Positions 1 through 6,181 of a DNA stretch of 6,514 nt are shown in pieces. This DNA is from Nitrospirota bacterium (GTDB taxonomy: Bacteria; Nitrospirota; Nitrospiria; Nitrospirales; UBA8639). A program made the translations under genes and the position numbers. Below the pieces are notes generated by a model, which saw only the letters and a program-made list of their open reading frames with translations, searched no databases and was not told where the DNA came from. Location of the stretch: contig QIMB01000012.1 in assembly GCA_003233615.1 (NCBI GenBank), positions 1 through 6,514 on the forward strand. The letters are read 5' to 3'. Position 1 is the stretch's first letter. Each line of letters begins with the position of its first letter.

Positions 1-2
1 TT

Positions 3-143
3 AAGATTGAAAGCTTACGCCTTAAAAACTTCAAGGCTTTCAAAGATATCACCATACGTGATATTCCGCGGATGTGCGTGGTTGTCGGTGCGAACGGCGC
101 TGGGAAATCGACTTTGTTTGACGTATTTGGATGGAATTATTGA
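3..143 (+). pseudogene. Truncated SMC/RecF-like AAA ATPase (N-terminal remnant, 5' end outside window)
   Basis: The frame beginning at base 3 encodes 46 residues and ends at TGA 141-143. It opens with the strand-helix start of RecF/SMC-type ATPases (LRLKNFKAFKDITI) and continues to VVVGANGAGKSTLFDVFG, a complete Walker A P-loop. Proteins of this kind (predicted ATPases, COG4637-like) bind ATP through this loop and normally run for several hundred residues, with a signature motif and Walker B near the C-terminus. Here the family-like sequence ends at FDVFG and three unrelated residues (WNY) precede the stop, so everything needed for catalysis downstream of the P-loop is missing. The true start lies before base 1. 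The stop overlaps the ribosome site of the next gene. I read this as a gene fragment left by a deletion or recombination event whose breakpoint is near 130-140. The family match is confident from the motifs; the exact family is recalled from memory. Confidence 0.8.
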
Positions 144-146
144 GGA
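142..146 (+). promoter_or_regulatory. Ribosome binding site of the methyltransferase gene
   Basis: GAGGA lies 6 nt before ATG 153 and supports that start. Its first two bases are the last two of the TGA that ends the truncated ATPase frame, so ribosomes finishing the remnant would stop directly on this site. No convincing promoter is visible in bases 1-152, so transcription may come from upstream of the window. Confidence 0.6.
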
Positions 147-152
147 TTATTA

Positions 153-1496
153 ATGATCACGGCATCTGAGAAGCTTAATCGTGAGATAAAAGAACGACTT
201 GAACGGTTAGCGGTATATGACCGAGATTACTGGTCGTTTAAAGGGAATTCGCGTCGCGAACATGGCCATGGTTTTTTTCAATATCCGGCCATGATGGTGC
301 CACAGATGGCCAGGGCCATCCTTGCCGAAGCATGCGCTGTGCATCCTGACATCGAATGGGTTTTTGATCCTTTTGCTGGTTCCGGCACAATCCTGACTGA
401 AAGCATGTTGATGGGGCTGAGTTTCGCAGGATGCGATATTAACCCTTTGGCCATATTGCTTTGTCGTACTAAAGCTGGTCCATTTTTCCATAAGGCTCTG
501 GCTGATAAAGTGCATTGTTTGCTTGATCGGATCAAGACAGACATGGATTCACGAATCGAGATAGATTTTGCCGGTCGAGACAAGTGGTTCCGCGATGATG
601 TCCAAATCGCCCTCTCCAAAATTCGACGCGCAATCATGCATGAGATGGCCATTTGGGCCCGAAGCTTTTTTTGGATTGCTCTTGCTGAAACAGCTCGCGT
701 AACTAGTAACTCTAGGACATCAACCTTCAAGCTACACACCCGACCACTTTCCGAGATAGTGACACGATCTCTTGATCCCATTCTACAATTCCAGCGGGTT
801 GTTGAACGTAATCTCGATCACATGAAAACACAATCTGAATGTTTGAATTCAAACGGATATCTGAATAGGGGTCATTATACTAAGAATATTGAACTCTATC
901 TTGGAGATACCAGCGAGTTAAAGTTCAGTAATGGGAAGCGTTTTGACATTGTAATTACTTCACCCCCTTATGGCGATAATGTCACAACCGTTCCATATGG
1001 ACAGTACTCATATCTGCCTCTTCAGTGGATTGATCCTTCCGATATTGACTGCAACGATATCACGCAATATCTAAGATCCACTCACGAAATAGATTATCGA
1101 AGCTTAGGGGGAAAGCAGCGTATCAATAAAGATGATGAATCCTATCTGTCCGAGCGCTCTCAATCTTTCGGTAGATTGCTCAAACAGCTTTCACTTGAGC
1201 CTTCAGATCGCGCGAAAAAGGTTACGGCATTTTTCCGAGATCTAAACCGATGTCTGGCTCCAATTCTTGAGAGATTGCAACCTGGTGGTCTTATGTTTTG
1301 GACTTTGGGGAATAGGCATGTTGCAGGCAAATCGGTACCTCTCGATGCAATACTGACTGAGATGCTTGAGTGCGAAGGTACTGTTTTGCTGACACAACTT
1401 AAACGCCGCATCCCATCTAAAAGGATGGCTATCAGAAATAACATTGCCGAAACGATGCGGGCAGAGACAATACTCGTAATGCGAAAGGCGGTGTGA
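153..1496 (+). CDS. DNA amino-methyltransferase (probable N4-cytosine or N6-adenine)
   Basis: This 447-residue protein is predicted to transfer a methyl group from S-adenosylmethionine to an exocyclic amino group in DNA. The AdoMet-binding motif I is FDPFAGSGT at residues 71-79, followed by an acidic GCDINPLA strand end at 93-100. A GDTSEL segment lies at 251-256. The catalytic motif IV is TSPPYGDN at 269-276, followed by a TVPYGQYSYLPLQW stretch that I associate with SPPY-type DNA methyltransferases. A late PGGLMFWTLGN strand lies at about 377-386. Motif I precedes motif IV with about 190 residues between them, which is where a target-recognition region could sit. SPPY rather than DPPY is commoner in N4-cytosine enzymes, but the modified base cannot be decided here. 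The start at ATG 153 is supported by GAGGA at 142-146. The gene ends 1 bp before the GHKL gene, so the two are very likely co-transcribed. It appears intact. It may be the modification or recognition part of the operon's defence module (inference). Confidence 0.85.
   Translation: MITASEKLNREIKERLERLAVYDRDYWSFKGNSRREHGHGFFQYPAMMVPQMARAILAEACAVHPDIEWVFDPFAGSGTILTESMLMGLSFAGCDINPLAILLCRTKAGPFFHKALADKVHCLLDRIKTDMDSRIEIDFAGRDKWFRDDVQIALSKIRRAIMHEMAIWARSFFWIALAETARVTSNSRTSTFKLHTRPLSEIVTRSLDPILQFQRVVERNLDHMKTQSECLNSNGYLNRGHYTKNIELYLGDTSELKFSNGKRFDIVITSPPYGDNVTTVPYGQYSYLPLQWIDPSDIDCNDITQYLRSTHEIDYRSLGGKQRINKDDESYLSERSQSFGRLLKQLSLEPSDRAKKVTAFFRDLNRCLAPILERLQPGGLMFWTLGNRHVAGKSVPLDAILTEMLECEGTVLLTQLKRRIPSKRMAIRNNIAETMRAETILVMRKAV
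1484..1488 (+). promoter_or_regulatory. Ribosome binding site deciding the GTG start of the GHKL gene
   Basis: AAAGG, inside the last codons of the methyltransferase gene, lies 9 nt before GTG 1498. It supports GTG as the start. The single base between the methyltransferase TGA (1494-1496) and this GTG indicates translational coupling. Confidence 0.55.
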
Positions 1497-1497
1497 C

Positions 1498-2136
1498 GTG
1501 GCAAACACTAACAGACTACATTTTGATGTGCATCCCTCCGTGGTTTACCAACTTGGGGAAAGCCTGATAAGTGATACCGTACAAGCACTCATAGAACTCA
1601 TTAAGAATTGCTATGACGCAGATGCAACCTATGCCAAGATCACCATCAACACCGAGAATAATCAAAAAGTTCCCGGAGCTATCTATCCAGCCCATAACGG
1701 CCGGATTATTGTAGAAGACGATGGGTTTGGCATGGATGAAAAAACAATTAAGGCCGGGTGGTTGCTTATTTCAAATCGCACCAAACTCACGCTAAAACAA
1801 GCAAAAAGGACAACGCCAAGAGGCAGGACGCCCCTTGGGGATAAAGGGTTAGGCCGTTTAGGTATTCAACGCCTTGGAGAGAACCTTGATATATTTACAA
1901 AAGCGGAAGAAGGTCCCACCTATCACCTCGCGTTTTCATGGCTTGACTTTGCAACAGCGCCATCACTAAAAGAAGTCGATATTCGCTTTGAAAAAACATC
2001 TCAATTGAAGAAGCATGGAACTAAGGTCGTAATCTCCAATCTTCATGAAATAGAGACTTGGAGAGGTCAACAGTCGCTGAAAAGATTGGAACAAGAGTTA
2101 TCTCGAATGATCTCCCCATATAATCTCCCCATATAA
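1498..2136 (+). CDS. GHKL (Hsp90/MORC-like) ATPase, N-terminal fragment of a split gene
   Basis: This ORF starts with GTG and encodes 212 residues that carry a whole Bergerat-fold ATP-binding domain. The N-box is ELIKNCYDADA, with E33 as the probable catalytic base, N37 as the Mg-binding residue and D40. The G1 box is EDDGFGMD (D75, G76, G78). The lid/G2 box is TPLGDKGLGRLG at 111-122, the style seen in MORC/Hsp90-type prokaryotic GHKL proteins rather than in classical histidine kinases. The end of the ORF (NLPI, then TAA 2134-2136) is an artefact of a 13-bp tandem duplication. Without the duplication the frame reads from SPY straight into KQIRDF and then into the next ORF. By itself this fragment retains the ATP site but lacks the S5-like region that normally completes this type of ATPase module. 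Whether it is made and stable is unknown. Family assignment is confident; the function in DNA defence is inferred from the operon and from known MORC-like GHKL proteins in restriction systems. Confidence 0.85.
   Translation: MANTNRLHFDVHPSVVYQLGESLISDTVQALIELIKNCYDADATYAKITINTENNQKVPGAIYPAHNGRIIVEDDGFGMDEKTIKAGWLLISNRTKLTLKQAKRTTPRGRTPLGDKGLGRLGIQRLGENLDIFTKAEEGPTYHLAFSWLDFATAPSLKEVDIRFEKTSQLKKHGTKVVISNLHEIETWRGQQSLKRLEQELSRMISPYNLPI
2110..2136 (+). repeat. 13-bp tandem duplication that splits the GHKL gene
   Basis: The unit TCTCCCCATATAA occurs twice in direct succession, at 2111-2123 and 2124-2136. The base before each copy is also A, so the period-13 tract covers 27 bp (2110-2136). Thirteen is not a multiple of three, so the second copy shifts the frame and creates TAA at 2134-2136. 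Taking one copy away gives M-I-S-P-Y-K-Q-I-R-D-F-M-V-Y, an uninterrupted passage into the downstream ORF. The 2500-bp span from 1498 to 3997 then becomes 2487 bp, exactly 829 codons including the stop. Confidence 0.95.
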
Positions 2137-2152
2137 GCAGATACGCGATTTC

Positions 2153-3997
2153 ATGGTTTATGTCGAGGTTGACGGAAAATCACTTGAGCTTATAGAAGTT
2201 ACTGACAAGGTTAGAGATCTTGCCCCAATACGATATTCGCTGAAATTTGACGGCAACGATTTTACGATTTCTGGTAGAGCCAGACTCGACTTCTTTCGCC
2301 CCGATAGACCATCGGATGCCGAGGAGTTTGCTCTCTTGGCAGAATCCGACGATGGGCAGCGCTTCTTCGAATTCCTGATATCCCATAAGTTGGCACAGTC
2401 GTATAATCTTGTTAGAACAAGCTCAAAGAAATGGTTTGTAGAGTTTAGTTATAAACGACATTTTGAAGACTTGGATAAGCTGGAACCTCATCCCAACAAT
2501 CCAAAAGAGTTAGCTAATCCAGGTCCATTCTGTGGCGAGATTGACTCTTTCGATCTTGGAGTGACTTCTTTTAGGCAGCAGAGCGTATTCAATGCCTTAA
2601 ATGAGTACAGGCGGCATATCAAAGACCTTAGCGGGATACGTGTGTATCGTGATGGGTTCGCAATACGTGTTGATCGCGATTGGCTCAAGCTTGGTGCTCA
2701 GTGGACTTCTGCGCCATCATACTATGGACTTAAGCCCGATAACACTCTCGGATTTATTGCCTTATCTGCTCGGGATAACATGGAGCTTGAGGAGACAACA
2801 GACCGCGAAGGGTTCAAAGACACACCCTACTATCGCAACTTCTACGAACTCTTGCAGGAATTCGAGCGATTTACCGAAAAAGCACAAGAGTTTTTTAGGC
2901 GGTCATGGTCGGACTTTAAGAAAAAGCGTAATGAAGAACTCGCATGTCTGGATTCTCGGAAAGATGTTGAAGACATATCACATACTATAAAAAAGGGACT
3001 CGCCGAAGCTGCGTCACACCATCGTTCCCTGGAAACGTTTCGAACTCAGCTTGAAGTAAGTTTTCAGAAATCGAAAGCCGTAATGAACAAACTTTCCGTT
3101 GCCACACAAGTTACCCCAGCTCTTAAGAGTCAGGTTGAAGAAGCATTTGCGTCTCTGGCCCCCCTTATAAAGGATGCTAAGGAGGTTATTCCACGTATTG
3201 AAGGATATCTCCACGAATTGGGAGAACTGAAAGGAATGGGGCAAGTTCTTGAAGACCGAGTCAATAGTCTTCGCCAGCAAGTCGATGACATGTATGAAAC
3301 GGTCGCACTTGGTCTGACGGCAGAGGCTCTGTCACATGAAGTTTTCAACATAGCTGACACATTAGCTAATCGTGCAAAATCTGCGCAGACACGCCTACGC
3401 AATAAGGGTATTTCGGACCGAATAGTCTTGGCTTTTATTGAATATGTTCATTCAGCGGTAATGACACTCCGAAAGCAGATTTCCTTCCTTTCTCCATCGC
3501 TACGATATGTGCGGGAGAAACGGGATGATATCGTATTAGAAAATTTTCTTATGGAACTGGGATCGTTTTATAGAGAGCGTTTACAGAAAAACAACATTTC
3601 TATACGGAGCATTACTAAAAACAAACCCATGATGATTCGTATAAACAGAGGCAAGCTGTCTCAAATCATCGACAACTTTATGCTGAATAGTGAGTATTGG
3701 TTGAAAGAGGATTTGAAGCACGGGCGAATTAAAGCTGGAGAGATTACCTTCGAAATTGACGGCCCGTTTATTCGTATCTGGGATAATGGCCGGGGTATAG
3801 ACCCAGTGGTAGAACAAACGTTATTTGAACCGTTCATTTCCATGAAAGGTCGCGGACAAGGACGAGGGTTAGGCCTGTTTATTGTCAAGCAACTGCTTGA
3901 TTCCGAAGGCTGTCACATAGGAGTGGTACCGGAACGTAACAAATCAAAACGGCTTTACAAATTCCAGATGGATTTGCGAGGGGTGATTAATGAATAG
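2153..3997 (+). CDS. C-terminal part of the split GHKL protein: S5-like region, coiled coil and histidine-kinase-type ATPase
   Basis: The 614 residues continue the broken upstream gene (residue 1 here is residue 215 of the restored protein). Residues 161-175 (GIRVYRDGFAI) resemble the S5-like segment that follows the ATPase in MORC-like GHKL proteins. Residues about 240-385 are charged and largely helical, probably a coiled coil. LTAEALSHEVFN at 388-399 resembles the H-box of sensor kinases, with H395 as candidate phosphorylated histidine. A second ATP-binding domain follows: N-box IDNFMLNSEYWL (N512), G1 WDNGRGID (D544, G546, G548), F-box LFEPF (557-561) and G2 GRGQGRGLGLFIVKQLL (566-582). 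No transmembrane segment is seen, so the protein should be cytoplasmic. ATG 2153 has no clear ribosome site and is probably only an internal Met of the original protein. The stop overlaps the next gene by 8 bp. Histidine kinase activity is an inference from the H-box-like motif and the receiver-like neighbour; the domain could instead be a pure ATP switch. Confidence 0.85.
   Translation: MVYVEVDGKSLELIEVTDKVRDLAPIRYSLKFDGNDFTISGRARLDFFRPDRPSDAEEFALLAESDDGQRFFEFLISHKLAQSYNLVRTSSKKWFVEFSYKRHFEDLDKLEPHPNNPKELANPGPFCGEIDSFDLGVTSFRQQSVFNALNEYRRHIKDLSGIRVYRDGFAIRVDRDWLKLGAQWTSAPSYYGLKPDNTLGFIALSARDNMELEETTDREGFKDTPYYRNFYELLQEFERFTEKAQEFFRRSWSDFKKKRNEELACLDSRKDVEDISHTIKKGLAEAASHHRSLETFRTQLEVSFQKSKAVMNKLSVATQVTPALKSQVEEAFASLAPLIKDAKEVIPRIEGYLHELGELKGMGQVLEDRVNSLRQQVDDMYETVALGLTAEALSHEVFNIADTLANRAKSAQTRLRNKGISDRIVLAFIEYVHSAVMTLRKQISFLSPSLRYVREKRDDIVLENFLMELGSFYRERLQKNNISIRSITKNKPMMIRINRGKLSQIIDNFMLNSEYWLKEDLKHGRIKAGEITFEIDGPFIRIWDNGRGIDPVVEQTLFEPFISMKGRGQGRGLGLFIVKQLLDSEGCHIGVVPERNKSKRLYKFQMDLRGVINE
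3978..3983 (+). promoter_or_regulatory. Strong ribosome binding site of the receiver-like gene
   Basis: GAGGGG lies 6 nt before ATG 3990, inside the last codons of the GHKL gene. The GHKL stop (TAG 3995-3997) falls 8 bp into the new gene, a classical arrangement for coupled translation. A strong site of its own means the receiver-like protein could still be made although the upstream gene is interrupted. Confidence 0.7.
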
Positions 3998-5732
3998 TCT
4001 ATCAACTACCGCCAAAGCAAGAGAAGCAGTTAGTAAACTGTTGCATACAATGGGAATTAGTCAAGTAATCTGTGTCGACGATGTCTATGCTCAGACACTT
4101 GAAGATATCCTGCCTGTCCTCGCAGAACTTTCTCCGGATGAACTGAAGCGCATTTCATCTGCAATAGACGAAGATATAACTGGTGATCTTCCCGAAGAGA
4201 TCAGGAACGAGAGGTTTAGGCGAGCATGGGGTGAACTCGAATCCGAAAAGCAACGAATTCTGTCAGAACAGATTCTTGCAATGGCCAGCATGAAAAATCC
4301 TGAAGATACAGACGATTCTGGCACTGCTTCCATTCTGAAAGAACTTATTGGGAAGGATAAGTTAGTTCCTCTTTCTTTTAGTCAATGGAATGAAAAGCAA
4401 AAGGGGATACTCGATTCTTCGAAAACGACTAAGACTCTCATCTTGTTTGATCAGGACCTATCGATGGAGGGAGGGAGCACGACAGGGGGTATGGCTCTGA
4501 TAAGTAATGTTCTGGCATCAGATGCTGCTGATGATTTGTTCTGTGGGCTCCTTACGCACACGGCAACCATCGACACTCAGCAAGAAGCATGGGAGGAGCA
4601 ATCGCAACAGCATGGCGTCAATAAAGATCGTTTTGTCCTTATTGCAAAAAATTGTCTCAGTCAGGACCCACTTGGCTTTGCTCAAATGTTGAAATTGGTA
4701 ACCTTGTCTCCATCCTGCAAACTGTTGAAGGAGAAAACAGCCGATATCCTACATCAAGCCACTGATTACGCTAAGGAACAAGTCGGCAAGATTACAGTTT
4801 TCGACTTTGAACACATTGTGTGTCGGGCTGCTCGCGCAGAAGGTATGTGGGAACCGGATATGCTCTTTCGTCTATTTGGAATTTTCCATAGGGCAGAAGC
4901 GAGAAGAAGGGCGAGTAGTACGGAAGAACTTGAAAAAATAGCCTCTTATTTGCGTTTAGTGAGCAACATTCCAACAGATTCCGAGTCATCTCCAGCCATT
5001 ACTACTTGGAAGATTCAGCAGGAAGAGATGTATGACCCCGGTGATTATGTCAATAAGTTGCATCTTCCGATAGATATTGGGGATATTTTCAAGAAGACCG
5101 GCAGTGGTAGTTCAAAATCTTTTATCCTGCTTGGGCAGCCTTGTGATCTAATGGTGAGATCGGACGGTAAGCGATATCCCGATATCAAAGAAGTGATGCT
5201 TGCTGAGATTGTTATGAGTAATGAACGAAAGCCTTACACCGAAGAGTTGCCGTATTTCGGTGATGATCCAAGACAACGTTATTTTGTGAAATTGCGACAG
5301 ATGCACCCTGTGAAACTGTGTATGCTCGATTTGTGCGTTTACAATGAAGATGGTAGGGCTGTACTTAATTTTGGCGCATCGTGTCCGAAAGGCTTAACAC
5401 CTGCATGGCAACGTCGATTCGAACGGCCAAAGCGTGAAATGGAACAAATCATGAGAAAGTATGAATCATTATGTAAGTGCGGAAGCGATAAGAAGAAGAT
5501 TAAAACGCTACCCCAAGGTATTTTAAATATAATTTCTTCTGCGCTTTTAAACGACAGTATTTTCAAGGCTACATTTAGTCATACTGATGGATCAAAGAAA
5601 ATTGAATTCAATTGTCAGAGGATAAAGCGTTTATGTCGTTCAAGAGCTACAGCACTGCTCGCGCAGTATGCCGCATGTATAAGCCGTCCAGCATTTGAAA
5701 GAGATTTGGGTAAGCGTGTTGAGGAAAAATAG
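3990..5732 (+). CDS. Receiver-like (response-regulator-type) protein with large unassigned C-terminal region
   Basis: The 580-residue protein shows receiver-domain landmarks in the right order. A beta strand ends in an acidic pair, VICVDDVYAQ (D30, D31). A second strand carries the phosphoacceptor-like aspartate, TLILFDQDLSMEGG (D154, also D156). LLTHTATID (T189 or T191) stands where the conserved Thr/Ser is expected, and RFVLIAK (K220) matches the conserved lysine strand. About 110 charged, mostly acidic residues (about 36-145) are inserted between the first two landmarks, so it is not a standard 120-residue receiver. I do not recognise the region from about 225 to 580. It is soluble, cysteine-containing (CKC at 495-497) and has a notable strand FILLGQPCDLMVRSDGKR at 378-395. 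No HTH, nuclease or membrane motif is evident. The 8-bp overlap with the GHKL gene makes it the obvious partner of that protein, perhaps its phosphoacceptor or output. An effector or DNA-binding role for the C-terminus is open. The gene looks intact. Confidence 0.75.
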   Translation: MNSLSTTAKAREAVSKLLHTMGISQVICVDDVYAQTLEDILPVLAELSPDELKRISSAIDEDITGDLPEEIRNERFRRAWGELESEKQRILSEQILAMASMKNPEDTDDSGTASILKELIGKDKLVPLSFSQWNEKQKGILDSSKTTKTLILFDQDLSMEGGSTTGGMALISNVLASDAADDLFCGLLTHTATIDTQQEAWEEQSQQHGVNKDRFVLIAKNCLSQDPLGFAQMLKLVTLSPSCKLLKEKTADILHQATDYAKEQVGKITVFDFEHIVCRAARAEGMWEPDMLFRLFGIFHRAEARRRASSTEELEKIASYLRLVSNIPTDSESSPAITTWKIQQEEMYDPGDYVNKLHLPIDIGDIFKKTGSGSSKSFILLGQPCDLMVRSDGKRYPDIKEVMLAEIVMSNERKPYTEELPYFGDDPRQRYFVKLRQMHPVKLCMLDLCVYNEDGRAVLNFGASCPKGLTPAWQRRFERPKREMEQIMRKYESLCKCGSDKKKIKTLPQGILNIISSALLNDSIFKATFSHTDGSKKIEFNCQRIKRLCRSRATALLAQYAACISRPAFERDLGKRVEEK

Positions 5733-5838
5733 ATAAGCTTCCATGGCTCTGGCACAACCTTTGACAATATTCGTGTACGGTTTCACAAGGATTGTTTTGA
5801 GTATTGTTTTTTCGAAAGTACATAGCGAATCCGGATAA
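5733..5838. other. Spacer after the operon, no supported feature
   Basis: Between the receiver-like gene and the decayed gene remnant I see no terminator-like hairpin followed by a T run, no tRNA and no repeat. A TTGACA at 5761-5766 matches a -35 box, but no matching -10 box stands 16-18 bp further on. A 31-codon ORF at 5743-5838 has no ribosome site and no recognisable features. Confidence 0.5.
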
Positions 5839-6154
5839 AAGATCAGTCCTTGGAACTACGCTGCGGAACGAATCGACTGGATCAAGGCGGCATTGCAGGA
5901 CCAGAGTACGGAGTTATATGTGGGCTTGGAACATTATACGGAACTGTTACGATCATACGCAGTGGGTGGCGGTTGTCGCCCGGAATTACGTAGTCGTTAT
6001 CCGGTTGGCGGGACCCGGGAAGGCCATCTTTGTCACTGTATATATGGCTGACAGCGAGTTAACGATTGATCGAATCAAAAGAAACCCGAAATGCAACGTA
6101 GGCATTAAAAAACCTCCGATTCGCCAGGTGAAGTCAAGAGGAAATCCGTCATAA
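5839..6154 (+). pseudogene. Decayed small gene of unknown function, frameshifted near 5926
   Basis: Two frames join into one protein-like sequence. Bases 5839-5925 read KISPWNYAAERIDWIKAALQ and on to ELYVG. Dropping one T of the TT pair at 5926-5927 then continues with WNIIRNCYDHTQWVAVVARNY, then VVVIRLAGPGKAIFVTVYMADSE and an IDRIKRNPK helix, ending at TAA 6152-6154. The joined part is about 100 residues: an amphipathic helix, then alternating beta strands and a closing helix. It looks like one small alpha/beta domain. There is no start codon in frame at the front: a TAA at 5836-5838 directly precedes the readable part, so the 5' end is gone or also shifted. A TTG-started ORF at 5804-6154 covers only the second half in the right frame. 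The beta-rich C-terminus, with its FVT.Y..DSE..I.RI pattern, reminds me of small toxin-like RNase (BECR/RelE-like) domains, but this is a weak resemblance from memory. Confidence 0.55.
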
Positions 6155-6157
6155 AAT

Positions 6158-6181
6158 ATGCAACAAGGCCAAGTTGAATAA
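6158..6181 (+). other. Seven-codon leader ORF overlapping the start of the downstream methyltransferase gene
   Basis: ATG 6158 opens a short frame, M-Q-Q-G-Q-V-E, whose TAA (6179-6181) shares its last A with the ATG of the methyltransferase gene (TAATG arrangement). A weak AAGG (6165-6168) lies 12 nt before that ATG. The layout would allow reinitiation from the short frame. It has no good ribosome site of its own and could be a chance occurrence in an AT-rich leader. Confidence 0.25.

Larger units (their letters stand above)
1498..3997 (+). pseudogene. Whole dual-GHKL ATPase gene, frameshifted by the tandem duplication
   Basis: Taken together, the two neighbouring ORFs are one broken gene that would encode 828 residues after removal of one 13-bp copy. 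The order of domains is: N-terminal Hsp90/MORC-like GHKL ATPase (about 15-150), linker, S5-like region with YRDGF (about 375-435), long helical region (about 450-600), H-box-like motif (H609), and a histidine-kinase-type ATPase domain (about 700-815). No other stop or frameshift was found in either half and all nucleotide-binding motifs are intact. This implies that the interruption is very recent, or reversible by slippage, or a sequencing/assembly error. Confidence 0.85.

Noticed and set aside
278..781. 167-residue - strand ORF opposite the methyltransferase gene
   Set aside because: It is an antisense shadow of a gene with clear catalytic motifs; the translation has no recognisable domain.
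2111..2136. Programmed ribosomal frameshift site instead of a mutation
   Set aside because: There is no slippery heptamer followed by a structure. The exact tandem duplication explains the frame change, and its removal restores a clean junction.
2601..2990. 129-residue + strand ORF inside the GHKL gene
   Set aside because: It overlaps the S5-like and helical coding sequence in another frame, shows no motif and has no ribosome site.
5761..5766. TTGACA as a -35 promoter box upstream of the small remnant and the Mod-like gene
   Set aside because: The hexamer is perfect, but the position 17 bp downstream reads CACAAG, not a -10 box. The TATTGT at 5802 is 35 bp away.
5743..5838. 31-codon ORF with a hydrophobic middle (possible small membrane protein)
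   Set aside because: It has no ribosome site and no sign of conservation, and could easily occur by chance.
5804..6154. Intact 116-residue gene starting at TTG
   Set aside because: There is no ribosome site. The first half in this frame is low-quality sequence, while a different frame over 5839-5925 reads as a sensible helix, so a frameshifted remnant is the better reading.
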